Positions 36,568-45,632 of a stretch of DNA of 64,000 nucleotides are shown piece after piece; position 1 is the first letter of the stretch, and the number at the start of each line of letters is the position of its first letter. Under the pieces are notes generated by a model. That model was not told the origin of the DNA and made no database searches. It was given only the letters and a program-made list of their open reading frames with translations. The position numbers were made by a program, and so were the translations under genes. The stretch lies in NCBI RefSeq assembly GCF_007859955.1, contig NZ_SJPR01000001.1, positions 1,555,590-1,619,589 of the forward strand, in the 5' to 3' direction. The stretch comes from Botrimarina colliarenosi (GTDB lineage Bacteria; Planctomycetota; Planctomycetia; Pirellulales; Lacipirellulaceae).

Positions 36568-37257
36568 TCATTTACCGAGTTGGTTCATCGCTTCTTCGAG
36601 AACGCGCTTCTTCTCTCCCCCTTCGAGCTGCTGTTCCTGGAGGCTGTGGAGCTGGTCGAGTTCGGCCGCCCCTTCAAACCGGTTGAGGATGTCGGCCCAG
36701 GTGTCGATCGGCATCACGTTGATCAACTGGATGACCTCGTCCATTGCCTTCTGCCTCTCCTCGGGGTCGCTGCCACCGCTGTTGAGGATCCGCAGCAGCA
36801 GTTCTTTGCCCTTGTCCGGCTTCGCGACCTTGAGGTCGCGGACGACATTCTTCACACCTTCGAGCACCGTTTCGGTGCTGACCTGGTCGATGCGTTGGCG
36901 TAGTTCGGTCGCCATGTCGTCAATTCGGTCGCGTTGCTCGATCAGTTGCGCGAGGCTGTGGTCGAACTCCGTTTTCCCGCGTTGCAGCGATTCTTGCCGA
37001 ACTTCGTAGTTGCGCATCGCCAGTTCGCGGAGGCGGCGTTCTTCAGCCAGAGACGGCTCTTCGGGGGGAGTGTTTCCGTCGATCGGTGTGCTGGGCGCAA
37101 GCTTCTCGGTGGTCTCGACGCCATGGATCAACGCCACAATGCGGAACATCCGCTCGTCGGTCAGACGTTCGGTCTTCCACAAGTAACCAACCCCGAGGGC
37201 CGCGGCGAGGACCGTGGCGACCGAGGTGTAGCCGATAATGGCGAACAGGAAACGCAT
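36568..37257 (-). CDS. MotE-like / MgtE N-terminal domain flagellar protein
   Basis: 229 residues: an N-terminal membrane helix (FAIIGYTSVATVLAAALGVG), a long charged coiled coil (REL..LIEQRDRIDDMATELR region) and a C-terminal helical MgtE-N-like part (KAMDEVIQLINVMPIDTWAD). Proteins of this build (MotE) lie between fliJ and fliK elsewhere and stabilise the stator via MotC or act as chaperones for it. The assignment rests on architecture and position. Confidence 0.7.
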   Translation of the reverse strand: MRFLFAIIGYTSVATVLAAALGVGYLWKTERLTDERMFRIVALIHGVETTEKLAPSTPIDGNTPPEEPSLAEERRLRELAMRNYEVRQESLQRGKTEFDHSLAQLIEQRDRIDDMATELRQRIDQVSTETVLEGVKNVVRDLKVAKPDKGKELLLRILNSGGSDPEERQKAMDEVIQLINVMPIDTWADILNRFEGAAELDQLHSLQEQQLEGGEKKRVLEEAMNQLGK

Positions 37258-37267
37258 GTCGGGCTCC

Positions 37268-37735
37268 TCAAATCTCCTGGGTCAGTTCTGAGGAACGCCG
37301 GCGTTGGGCGAACGCCATCCGCGATCCGTGTTCGTCCATGAGCTTCGCCTCACGCCGCGCCGCTTCCTTTCGTTCGGCCTCTTCTTGGCGTTCTCGGAGC
37401 ACCTCGATGGCGCGAACTTCGCGGTCCGCTTCGGCGACCAGTTGCCGGCGTCGGTCGATTTCGCGGTCAACGGCGGCGATGTTCTCGTTGAGGGTCCGTT
37501 CGTCGGCCCGGAGGACCAGCTCGTACCGGCCGGCGCTCATCAGCCAAGCGGTGTCGAGCCGCGCCGCGGCGAGGCGGCGTTCTTCGAGCAGTTGAGTGAA
37601 CTGCGCCGTCAGTTCTTCGTGCTTCGTCGCCAAGACTTCGGCCGCTCGCAGGCCATCGGCCAGCTGCGCGCGCGCCGCGTCACGCCGCGCTTCGCGCAGT
37701 CGGGCGACCGTCTCGAGTCGGAACGGACGTCTCAC
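37268..37735 (-). CDS. fliJ: Flagellar export protein FliJ
   Basis: 155 residues, almost fully coiled coil, starting FRLETVARLREARRDAARAQ. FliJ is the stalk of the export ATPase ring and binds FlhA. It directly follows fliI, with 18 bp between. Confidence 0.9.
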   Translation of the reverse strand: MRRPFRLETVARLREARRDAARAQLADGLRAAEVLATKHEELTAQFTQLLEERRLAAARLDTAWLMSAGRYELVLRADERTLNENIAAVDREIDRRRQLVAEADREVRAIEVLRERQEEAERKEAARREAKLMDEHGSRMAFAQRRRSSELTQEI

Positions 37736-37753
37736 GTTGATTCCAGTAAGGGG

Positions 37754-39124
37754 TTAAGTGCGTTGGCCGGTGGTGGTCGGCGCCGGGTTGGCCGGCCGCG
37801 GTCGCGTCGCGGCGCCGGCGGCCTTGTTGGCGAGTTGAGTCAGCGTCGCGACGACCTCTTCGGGCGTGATCTTGTCGGCGGTCTTTTGCTGCAAGAGGGC
37901 GTCGATCTCGGTGCGGAGTTCGATCGCCGCGTCGACCGTCGGGTCGGCGCCGCGGCGGTACGCGCCGATCGAGATCAGGTCGGCGTTCTCGTTGAGGGCG
38001 GCGAGCAACCGGCGGACCGTCTGCGCCGCCGCCAGCTGTAGCGGCGTCGTCACTTCGGGCATCAATCGGCTGATGCTTTGGGTGATGTCGATCGCGGGAT
38101 AATGCCCCCGAGCGGCGATCTTCCGACTCAGCCAGACGTGGCCATCGAGGAGACCCCGGAGGCAGTCGGCGATCGGGTCGTCGGGGTCGTCGCCTTCGAC
38201 GAGCACCGAGTAGAAAGCGGTGATGCTGCCCCGGCTGGTCCGTCCGGCCCGCTCGACCAAACGCGGTAGCAACGCAAACGTAGAAGGCGGGTAGCCCCGC
38301 GTTGTCGGAGGCTCGCCTGCCGCCAAGCCAAGTTCGCGGCTTGCTAGCGCGGTGCGTGTCAGCGAATCGACGAGCAGCAACACGTCGCGCCCTTGATCGC
38401 GGAAGTGCTCGGCGATGGCGGTCGCTGTGGAAGCGGCCCGGAGACGCATCGGCGCCGGTTCATCGCTGGTCGCGACGACCACCACGCTCTTCTTTCGCCC
38501 TTCGGGACCCAGGTCGCGTTCTAGGAACTCATTGACTTCGCGGCCTCGCTCGCCGACGAGGCCGATGACGACGACGTCGGCGGCGGTGTTGCGGGTCATC
38601 ATGCCTAGCAAGGTGCTCTTGCCGACGCCCGACCCGGCGAACACACCGAGGCGTTGCCCGCGGCCACAGGTGAGCATGGCGTCAATCGCTCGGACGCCGG
38701 TCGGCAGCGAGTCTTTGATCGGGGGGCGATCGAGCGCCGGATGCGGCGCGCGGTCGACCGAGACGCGGGAAGGGAGGGCGGGGCGGGGGAGTCCGTCGAT
38801 CGGCTCTCCGCTGGCGTTGACGACGCGTCCGAGCAGGGCGTCGCCGACCGAGAGTTGTCGTGTCGTGCGGACCAACCGAACCGGCTGGCCACGGTGGACG
38901 CCGGCGAGACTCCCCAGCGGCGAGACCATGGTGAGCCGTCCCCGGAAGCCGACCACCTCGCCTTCGACGCCGCCCCGGTCGGTGCGCCGGCGGGCGCCGA
39001 TCTGCACCACCGAGCCTACCGGCGCAGCGAGGTCGGCGACCGTGGCCAAGAGGCCGGTCGTTTCGACGACGCTGCCGACCAGTCCGGTCGGTTGCGCTCG
39101 GGCGACGATAGCGAGGTCGTCCAC
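37754..39124 (-). CDS. fliI: Flagellum-specific ATPase FliI
   Basis: 456 residues. Walker A is FAGSGVGKSTLLGMM, Walker B lies in DVLLLVDSLTRTALASRELG, and the F1-beta-type DCCD region reads GEPPTTRGYPPSTFALLPRL. It powers entry of export substrates. Flanked by fliH (regulator) and fliJ (stalk). Confidence 0.97.
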   Translation of the reverse strand: MDDLAIVARAQPTGLVGSVVETTGLLATVADLAAPVGSVVQIGARRRTDRGGVEGEVVGFRGRLTMVSPLGSLAGVHRGQPVRLVRTTRQLSVGDALLGRVVNASGEPIDGLPRPALPSRVSVDRAPHPALDRPPIKDSLPTGVRAIDAMLTCGRGQRLGVFAGSGVGKSTLLGMMTRNTAADVVVIGLVGERGREVNEFLERDLGPEGRKKSVVVVATSDEPAPMRLRAASTATAIAEHFRDQGRDVLLLVDSLTRTALASRELGLAAGEPPTTRGYPPSTFALLPRLVERAGRTSRGSITAFYSVLVEGDDPDDPIADCLRGLLDGHVWLSRKIAARGHYPAIDITQSISRLMPEVTTPLQLAAAQTVRRLLAALNENADLISIGAYRRGADPTVDAAIELRTEIDALLQQKTADKITPEEVVATLTQLANKAAGAATRPRPANPAPTTTGQRT

Positions 39125-39151
39125 GGGGTGGTTCGTTGGGAGGTTGGAGGC

Positions 39152-39820
39152 TTATGTAAGTTCTTCGAAGACGCGGTCGAGCTGCGTGGTCAACTGCTGA
39201 TCGATCGAGCCGTGGCGTGTTTCGACACGGCACCCGCCCGCGTCGATCGACGGGTCGGCGAGGAACCGGGCGTCGCCGATTCCGCCCATCGACGCGGCGA
39301 GTTTCTCGGCGTGGCTACGGAGGTGCTCCATGTCGCTTGGCGCTAGGCGGATCGTGATGTCGCTGGCGCCGGCGGCGAGCTCAAGCGCTTCGGTGAGCCA
39401 GGTCTCGCTGATGGTCGCATCCTGGGCGAGTTCGCGGCGGACGATCTTCTCGGCAATGGCGACCGCCAAGCCAACCGCCGATTCGCGCCAGTGAGCCTGC
39501 CACTCGCCCCGCGCCGCCTCGAGGCCGGCGACGACCTGAGCCAGCGCCGGTCGGAGCGTCCGCAACTCTTGGCCGATCTGCTCGTCGAGCCGCTTGGCGA
39601 TGGTCGCTTCGGCGGCGGCGTGGCCCTCGGCCTCGGCCCGCTTGCGGATCGCATCGGCCTCTGCGTTTGCCTTCTCGACCGCTTGGGAAGCGGCGGTGCG
39701 GACGTTCCGCACGTAAGCGTCACCTTGCGACGCCATGTCGCTGAAGGTGAAGGTCGCGGGCTGGGGCGCCTCGTCGACGCCGCCGTTCGGCCGGGCGCCT
39801 CGGCGAAGAATGCTAGCCAT
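39152..39820 (-). CDS. fliH: Flagellar assembly protein FliH
   Basis: 222 residues. A coiled-coil middle (VEKANAEADAIRKRAEAEGH) and the C-terminal domain (VAIAEKIVRRELAQDATISE; DPSIDAGGCRVETRHGSIDQ) match FliH/HrpE-type regulators, which hold FliI as a heterotrimer. fliG-like ends 2 bp upstream. Confidence 0.93.
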   Translation of the reverse strand: MASILRRGARPNGGVDEAPQPATFTFSDMASQGDAYVRNVRTAASQAVEKANAEADAIRKRAEAEGHAAAEATIAKRLDEQIGQELRTLRPALAQVVAGLEAARGEWQAHWRESAVGLAVAIAEKIVRRELAQDATISETWLTEALELAAGASDITIRLAPSDMEHLRSHAEKLAASMGGIGDARFLADPSIDAGGCRVETRHGSIDQQLTTQLDRVFEELT

Positions 39821-39822
39821 GG

Positions 39823-40914
39823 TTATGCCCCCGTCTGTTGAGTGAGGCGAGCGGCCCGACGGCGATTGACCATCGCCTCGACCGCCAGGAGCAGCCGGTT
39901 CTGCGCCGCGTCGATCTCAGCGAGCGTGGTCGGGCCGACTTGGTGGATTCGAGCATAGAGGGCGCGCGACGCTCCCCGGGGCAAGCCGCTGGCCAATCGT
40001 CCAACGATCGCCTCCGGAGCCGCGGCGAGGGCGAGCAACGCCTGCCGTGATTCAAGCGTCCCGAGCGCCTCGGCGAGGAGTCGGCCATCGACACGCTGGA
40101 GGTCGTCGAGCGACAGCTGTGGCGTTGGCGCTGGGCGCTCCGGTTGCGGCGCCGGACGGCGAGGCGTGGTCGATTCCGCCGCAACCGGCTTGGGCGGCTC
40201 CGGCGCCAAGTCGGCGAGCGAGGCCGCAATCTCGGGCTCACTTTCCGCGAGGCTCCGCAGCAAGGGCCCTCGCTGTGATTCGGGAGTCGCGGCGAAAATC
40301 TGACGGATCGTCGCCACTCGGGTTGCGCGGCGCTGGTGCTCGTCACGCTTACGATCGACCCAGTCGGAGAGCCCCGCGGCAATGACGCGGAGGCTATCGG
40401 GATCGGCGTCGTCTTGCTCGGCGAGTTGGGCGACGACCTTCGATTGCTCCGGCGCCGGCAGGCACTGGAGCACGCCGGCGCCGAGCTCGGGGGGTAAGTA
40501 CCGAATCACGACAGCGATCGCCCGCGGCTGTTCCCGCGAGAGATACTCAGCGATCGCTCGTGGGTCGGCGTCGCGAAGCTGCCGGAGCCAAGCGGCGCCG
40601 TCTAGCGGACTCGGAGGCGTCGGCGTCGGGGCAGGGGCGGCGGCGGGGACCTGGAACGTTGGCGCGTGCGAGCTGAGTTGTAGCTCGACCGAACCATCGG
40701 AGGAGACCGGCGACGCTGGCCGCGAATTGAAAGCCGGCTCGTCCGTCTCGACGGATTCTTTGTGCTCTTCCGCCTGGAGTCGGGCGATCGCCGCGCGTAG
40801 CAGCCCCGCCTCTTCCGCCGAGAGCCGGCCGAGCATCGCGGCGGCCGCATCGGGGGCGAGCCCGCGGACGAAGGCCGCGGCGTGGTTGAGCGAGTTGTCA
40901 GCGACGGGCGTCAT
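39823..40914 (-). CDS. fliG: Divergent FliG-like switch protein
   Basis: 363 residues. The middle domain has REQPRAIAVVIRYLPPELGA (usual EHPQ motif changed to EQPR) and the C-terminal domain DLQRVDGRLLAEALGTLES ... GLPRGASRALYARIHQVGPTTLAEIDAAQ. Aligned by eye with E. coli FliG, the arginine at position 281 is kept, but K264, D288, D289 and R297 appear replaced by non-charged or unlike residues. A proline-rich linker separates the domains. Position between fliF and fliH leaves little doubt that it is the FliG of this cluster. Confidence 0.85.
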   Translation of the reverse strand: MTPVADNSLNHAAAFVRGLAPDAAAAMLGRLSAEEAGLLRAAIARLQAEEHKESVETDEPAFNSRPASPVSSDGSVELQLSSHAPTFQVPAAAPAPTPTPPSPLDGAAWLRQLRDADPRAIAEYLSREQPRAIAVVIRYLPPELGAGVLQCLPAPEQSKVVAQLAEQDDADPDSLRVIAAGLSDWVDRKRDEHQRRATRVATIRQIFAATPESQRGPLLRSLAESEPEIAASLADLAPEPPKPVAAESTTPRRPAPQPERPAPTPQLSLDDLQRVDGRLLAEALGTLESRQALLALAAAPEAIVGRLASGLPRGASRALYARIHQVGPTTLAEIDAAQNRLLLAVEAMVNRRRAARLTQQTGA

Positions 40915-40940
40915 GCCTCATCCGCGGTTAGTGAACGGCG

Positions 40941-42587
40941 TCATGCCGCGTTGTTGATCCAAGACCGCAAGATGGCTGCGGCCGCGTCGGGGTCGGAGGC
41001 CACCATGTCGGACAGGTCGTCTTTCAGGGAGTCCGACTTGCGTAGCTTGAGCTTCGGCCGCTGGGGCTCGTCGTCGTCGGCGGAGGCGTCGTCGTGCGTC
41101 TCACCGTCGAGTTGCAGCGAGGGGAGCGAGCTGGTTGGGTTGGCTTTGCCATTGGAGGTGACCATCGACCGAAGCATCACCAACCCAACCATCGCGAGGC
41201 AGAGCATGCCGATGGTGTTGACATGCCTTCCCGCAAAACTGAGCGCGCCCATCGCGGCGGATGTTTCGGGGAGCGGCGTCTGGGGCAGGTCGGTGACGAA
41301 GTTGACGGTGACTTGCTTAAACTCGTTCTCGCCAAGGGCCAGCTTCGGCAGCAGCGGTTTGACGATGTTCTCGATGTCGCCCTTGATGGTCGCCTGCATC
41401 TGCTCGAGCTCGTTCTGACCAATCTCCTTCGGCTCGTCGCCTTCCGGGACCGGGTTCCGCTCGCGGTACACCGCTTTGACGTAGGACATCGGCACGACCA
41501 CGCTCGCCTCGGCCTCTTCCAGAGAGAAACCGGCTGTCGAGGTTTCGGTGCGACGCGTGCCCACGCCGCTGGCGATGTCGGTCGTCTCGTTCTTCTTGGT
41601 CGTTTGTTGCTGGCGCGCGACAACGTCGTTGCGGTTCACGCCGTTCGGGCCTTGGGCTTCGAGGCCGACACGGTCGCCGTTCCCGCCGGTCGAGGTTGAC
41701 TCCTCTTGCAGACGCGTCGACTTCGTCAAGGCGACCGCCTCTTTCTCGGGTGTCACCTCGACGACGTGCTGCTGGGTCTTCGGATCGATTCGAGGGTTAA
41801 CCTGGACGCGGACGCCGGGGATGAAGGCCAAGTTCTGGAGGATCGACTGACGCACCCGCTTCGATTCCATCGCCCGCAGGCGGTAAAGCGGGTGATCGAA
41901 GTCATCGGGGCTGACCTCGCCATCGGACCCGACGTTCACGTCATTCCCGAGATTGGTGACGACGACATTCTCGATCGGCACGTCGCACGCCTTGGAGACG
42001 AAGTCCTTGACGGTCCGCATCCGCTGCGAGCTGATTGACTCGCCGACCGCCGGCAAGAGGCTGACGGCGGCCGACGCGTGGCGGCCGGCGCGGAGGCCGT
42101 TCTCTTGGCGTTCGTTGTAGATGACGTTCGCCTTGGAGACCCACGGGAAGTCGGCGAGGATCAGCGACGCCTGGGCCTCGCGGGCGGCCCGGAGACGCTG
42201 CATCTTGGTTTCGCGGAAGTCGAAGAGGCTGCCGCCATTGATCGCGTCGTCCATCAACTGGTGGAACTCCGGGGGGAGCTCGCCCGCGTCGGCGATGGCG
42301 GCGATCGCGGCGTTCTTCTGGGCCCGGCTGACGCGGATCTTGGTCCCTTCGGTCGTGAACTCGATGTCGGCGGCGGCCATCGCCGACTCCATCCGCGGCA
42401 GAATGCTGCGGTCGATCGATTCACCGCCGAACAGGTACTCGTCGGGACCGGTCGTCGCTTGTTGGAAGAGGAACCCGACACTGACCACGACCACCGCCAG
42501 CAGCAGCCCCGCCGTCACGCGCGCGCCGGGCGTCATCGACGCGAACAGCTCGCGGAGTTGGGCGATGGTTTGGTTGAGGAAGTCCAT
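40941..42587 (-). CDS. fliF: Flagellar MS-ring protein FliF
   Basis: 548 residues. Two membrane helices (TAGLLLAVVVVSVGFLFQQ near 25-43; NTIGMLCLAMVGLVMLRSMV near 455) enclose the ring-building domains (GRHASAAVSLLPAVGESISS; VRVQVNPRIDPKTQQHVVEV). The C-terminal tail SDMVASDPDAAAAILRSWIN is the FliG-binding helix. First large gene of the basal-body part of the block. Confidence 0.96.
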   Translation of the reverse strand: MDFLNQTIAQLRELFASMTPGARVTAGLLLAVVVVSVGFLFQQATTGPDEYLFGGESIDRSILPRMESAMAAADIEFTTEGTKIRVSRAQKNAAIAAIADAGELPPEFHQLMDDAINGGSLFDFRETKMQRLRAAREAQASLILADFPWVSKANVIYNERQENGLRAGRHASAAVSLLPAVGESISSQRMRTVKDFVSKACDVPIENVVVTNLGNDVNVGSDGEVSPDDFDHPLYRLRAMESKRVRQSILQNLAFIPGVRVQVNPRIDPKTQQHVVEVTPEKEAVALTKSTRLQEESTSTGGNGDRVGLEAQGPNGVNRNDVVARQQQTTKKNETTDIASGVGTRRTETSTAGFSLEEAEASVVVPMSYVKAVYRERNPVPEGDEPKEIGQNELEQMQATIKGDIENIVKPLLPKLALGENEFKQVTVNFVTDLPQTPLPETSAAMGALSFAGRHVNTIGMLCLAMVGLVMLRSMVTSNGKANPTSSLPSLQLDGETHDDASADDDEPQRPKLKLRKSDSLKDDLSDMVASDPDAAAAILRSWINNAA

Positions 42588-42681
42588 GTCTTACGATTTC
42601 AGCGGTCGGCCGGAGTGGTGGATAATTCGAGCGGGCCGCCAGCAACCGCTAGCGACCTAAATGGCGACCCAGTTGGTGAGC

Positions 42682-43008
42682 CTAGATCCGCACGTCCTGG
42701 ATTTCGCGGTAAACGTCCATCAGCTTGTTACGGACCTGCATCGTGAGGCGGAACGCCATGTCGGCCTTCTGTACCGCGGTGAGGACCTCGGCCGGGTTGA
42801 CGTCGCCGCCGGTGAACAAGGCCTCGACGGCTTGGTCGGCCTGCTGCTGCATGCCGTTGACGTTTTCGATCGAGTCCAGCAGCAGGTTCTTGAACGAGCC
42901 GGCGTCCTTGGCGGGCGACGCCTCGCCGGCGATCGTAAGCCGCTGGCTTGGCAGCGGCGTCGCGCCGACCAGTCGGCCGCCTGAGGCGTTGGGGTTGATC
43001 GCGTTCAT
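42682..43008 (-). CDS. fliE: Flagellar hook-basal body complex protein FliE
   Basis: 108 residues. KAFLxxA-type core is replaced by SFKNLLLDSIENVNGMQQQA, followed by VLTAVQKADMAFRLTMQVRN and VYREIQDVRI, typical for FliE. It links the MS ring and the rod. Confidence 0.95.
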   Translation of the reverse strand: MNAINPNASGGRLVGATPLPSQRLTIAGEASPAKDAGSFKNLLLDSIENVNGMQQQADQAVEALFTGGDVNPAEVLTAVQKADMAFRLTMQVRNKLMDVYREIQDVRI

Positions 43009-43046
43009 AGGACGACCGTGGTGGTCGGGGTGGTTTGGTTAGCGGA

Positions 43047-43460
43047 TCAGACGATGATCTGCAGCGTTTGGCGGCCGAGGTCCTTGGTGATTTCCATCAC
43101 GCCGATGTTGGCCTCGTAGGCGCGGGTCGCTTCGAGCGCGTCGACAAACTCGGTGGTCATGTCGACCGCGGGCATGGCGACGTAACCGGTGTTTGGGTCG
43201 GCGTCGGGGTGCTCGGGCAAGTACCGCATCACCGGCGGGTCGTCCGACATCTCGACGCTGGCGACCTGCACGCCGACGCCGCCCGCGGCAGTCTGCTTGT
43301 TGGGGTCGGTGGCGAACGTGACGTAGCGGGGTTGGTAAGGCTTCGCTTCGCCGAGTTCGTTGCGGGTGGTCGAGATGTTGGCGAGGTTCGAGGCGATCGC
43401 GTCCAGTCGCGCCCGTTGCGCTACGAGGCCGCTCGTGCTGATGTCGTAAGCGGTGAACAT
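43047..43460 (-). CDS. flgC: Flagellar proximal rod protein FlgC
   Basis: 137 residues. N-terminal rod motif YDISTSGLVAQRARLDAIAS NLANIST and the C-terminal VDMTTEFVDALEATRAYEAN fit FlgC. It is placed between flgB and fliE, the standard flgB-flgC-fliE order. Confidence 0.95.
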   Translation of the reverse strand: MFTAYDISTSGLVAQRARLDAIASNLANISTTRNELGEAKPYQPRYVTFATDPNKQTAAGGVGVQVASVEMSDDPPVMRYLPEHPDADPNTGYVAMPAVDMTTEFVDALEATRAYEANIGVMEITKDLGRQTLQIIV

Positions 43461-43510
43461 CGCCTTGACCCTCGGTCGTTGGTGGCGGTTTTAACGAAAC
43501 TGCGAATTAG

Positions 43511-43978
43511 CTAAGCAACCGTCTCGCTGATCGCCGATCGCAACTGACGGAACTGTTGCGACATGAGCGTGATGGCGAGGTTGTGAAGACTTTGGTTCTT
43601 GGAGATCTCGGTGACTTGCGATTCGAGCGTCACGTCGCGATTGTCGTGGTAGACGAAGGACTCCATCGATTCTCGGACGCCGTCGAAAGGATCGCCGTCG
43701 TTGCCGTTGTCGGTCGCGCCGAGTGTGACCAGCCCGTCCCCCTCGCCAGCGGACACCGGGCCGAACACCATCCCGTCGCCGGGGCTGTAGGCCTTGTGTT
43801 TCGAATCGATGGCGGTGCGGAGACTCGACTGGAACGCTTGGGGCGAGAGGTCGCGAGACTTGTAGTCGGGTGTGTTGAGGTTCGCAATATTGCCCGCCAA
43901 GACGCCGTGCCGCGCCTGCGTGAACTGGACCACCTGTTCCAGCACCGGGAGGGTCGAGCTTGCGTAAGGATCGAGCAT
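43511..43978 (-). CDS. flgB: Flagellar proximal rod protein FlgB
   Basis: 155 residues. The segment RHGVLAGNIANLNTPDYKSR is the FlgB/FlgC signature and the C-terminus has ITLMSQQFRQLRSAISETVA. Probably the first gene of the basal-body operon: a 229-bp gap with two dyad motifs lies before it. Confidence 0.94.
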   Translation of the reverse strand: MLDPYASSTLPVLEQVVQFTQARHGVLAGNIANLNTPDYKSRDLSPQAFQSSLRTAIDSKHKAYSPGDGMVFGPVSAGEGDGLVTLGATDNGNDGDPFDGVRESMESFVYHDNRDVTLESQVTEISKNQSLHNLAITLMSQQFRQLRSAISETVA

Positions 43979-44116
43979 CGTGGGTCTCTCCTGCCGTACG
44001 GGCCAGCCAAATGGGCCAGCCGTGCGAACCAGTCGGACGGGCCCGGCACAACGGGCTCCGCAGAGCGTGTAGCAGAAGACGTGCCGCTGACGCTAGACGA
44101 AGAAAACCACGCGGTT

Positions 44117-44166
44117 CGGCCGGTCTTGCCGAGAGCGCAGCAGCGAAGCCCCGGCAGGTCTTGCCG
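44117..44166 (-). promoter_or_regulatory. Two CGGCA-N5-TGCCG dyads upstream of flgB
   Basis: On the plus strand, cggccggtcttgccg (44117-44131) and cggcaggtcttgccg (44152-44166) lie 35 bp apart in the same orientation, 140-190 bp before the flgB start. They look like paired activator sites, for example for the sigma-54 activator encoded next door. I could not find a convincing sigma-54 -24/-12 element. Confidence 0.45.
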
Positions 44167-44207
44167 ATAGCAGCGGCGCCAGGCGCCGATTGACGCTCAG
44201 CGTGGCT

Positions 44208-45632
44208 CTAGGCGGCGCGGGACGAAAGATCCTTCTCGCCCGGCGCAACGCCGTAGCTCCGCAGTTTGCCGCTGAGGGTCCGCACGCCGATGCCGAGGGC
44301 TTCGGCGGTCTTCTGTCGGTGCCCGTCGAAGCGGGCGAGCGTAGCGAGGATCATCCGCCGCTCGACCTCGGCGAGGCTCGAGCCGATCGGCAGGGTGGTC
44401 GCTTCGGTGGCGGCCGCGTCGGCGCCATCCATGCTGTCGCGGCGGAGCCACGGCCGCACCAGGTCGGCCGAGACGGAGGGCCCGTCCGCTAGCACGCAGG
44501 CCCGTGTCACCACGTTGTGGAGTTCGCGGACATTGCCAGGCCAGCGGTGCGAGAGAAACAGATCGCGGGCCGCCGCGTCGAGCGTGAGCCGCTCGCGGCC
44601 GAGCCGCTGGCTCGCTTGGCTCAAAAAGTGTTCGGTAAGTTCCAGCACGTCCTCGCCCCGCTCGCGGAGCGGGGGCGCCTGAATCGGGACGACGGCCAAG
44701 CGGTAATAAAGGTCTTCCCGGAAACGCCCGGCAGTGACCTCGCCGTTGAGGTCGCGGTTGGTGGTCGCCATGACGCGGACATCGACCCGCTGCGAAACGC
44801 TCGAACCGACCCGCTCGAAGGCGCGCTCCTGCAGCACGCGGAGCAGCTTGGCTTGGAGGCCGAGGTTGATCTCGGTGACTTCGTCGAGCAGCAGCGAGCC
44901 GCTGTCGGCCAGCTCGAAGCGACCGACCCGGTCGGCGTCGGCGCCGGTGAAGGCGCCGCGGCAGTGGCCGAAGAGTTCGCTCTCGGTCAGTTGTTCCGAC
45001 AGGACGGGACAGTTGAGGCTGACCATCGGCCCGGTCCGCCGACCGCTGAGGGCGTGCAGCGTCTGGGCGATCATCTCCTTGCCGACGCCGCTCTCTCCCT
45101 GGATCAGGACGGTCTCGTCGGTCGCGGCGATGCGGGCGATCCGCTCGCGTAGCGATTGCATCGCCGTGCTCGAACCGATCATCGTCGGCGCGGCGCCTTC
45201 GGCCGAGGATTCGACAGCCTCGACGTTCGACTGCAGGTGCTTACGCTGCATCGCCCGGGCGACGGACGCCTCCAAGCGATCGACGTCGTACGGCTTCTCG
45301 AGATAGTCGAACGCGCCGTGACGCATCGCCTGGACGGCGGTCTCGACGCTGGCGTGGGCCGTCACCATCAGCACCTGCACGCGATGGCGCAGCCGCTCGA
45401 TCTCGCGGATCAGGTCGAGACCGCTCATGCCGGGCATCTGCAGGTCGGTGACGACTACGTCGAACGACCCGTTGCGCAGCAACGCGAGCGCCTCGGCGCC
45501 GCTCGAGCAGGCGGTCGCTTGGTGCCCGACATGGCGGAGCACGTCGGCGACCGACTCGCGGGCGACGGCGTGGTCATCGACCACAAGCACGGCGCCGTGC
45601 GGCGTTTCGGTGGGGTTGGGGGGCTTGGTCAC
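44208..45632 (-). CDS. Sigma-54-dependent response regulator (FlrC/NtrC type)
   Basis: 474 residues. Receiver domain with phosphoacceptor D63 (VVTDLQMPGMSGL), AAA+ domain with Walker A GESGVGKEM, the sigma-54-contacting GAFTGA (HCRGAFTGADAD) and the arginine-finger region, then a Fis-type HTH (KTAEALGIGVRTLSGKLRSY). It starts GTGA-overlapped with the histidine kinase stop. Lying between flgN/kinase and flgB, it is probably the flagellar master or class-II activator. Confidence 0.9.
   Translation of the reverse strand: MTKPPNPTETPHGAVLVVDDHAVARESVADVLRHVGHQATACSSGAEALALLRNGSFDVVVTDLQMPGMSGLDLIREIERLRHRVQVLMVTAHASVETAVQAMRHGAFDYLEKPYDVDRLEASVARAMQRKHLQSNVEAVESSAEGAAPTMIGSSTAMQSLRERIARIAATDETVLIQGESGVGKEMIAQTLHALSGRRTGPMVSLNCPVLSEQLTESELFGHCRGAFTGADADRVGRFELADSGSLLLDEVTEINLGLQAKLLRVLQERAFERVGSSVSQRVDVRVMATTNRDLNGEVTAGRFREDLYYRLAVVPIQAPPLRERGEDVLELTEHFLSQASQRLGRERLTLDAAARDLFLSHRWPGNVRELHNVVTRACVLADGPSVSADLVRPWLRRDSMDGADAAATEATTLPIGSSLAEVERRMILATLARFDGHRQKTAEALGIGVRTLSGKLRSYGVAPGEKDLSSRAA

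Noticed and set aside
43979..44207. Sigma-54 -24/-12 promoter for flgB
   Set aside because: I searched by eye for GG-N10-GC with TGGCAC/TTGC flanks and found no convincing match.
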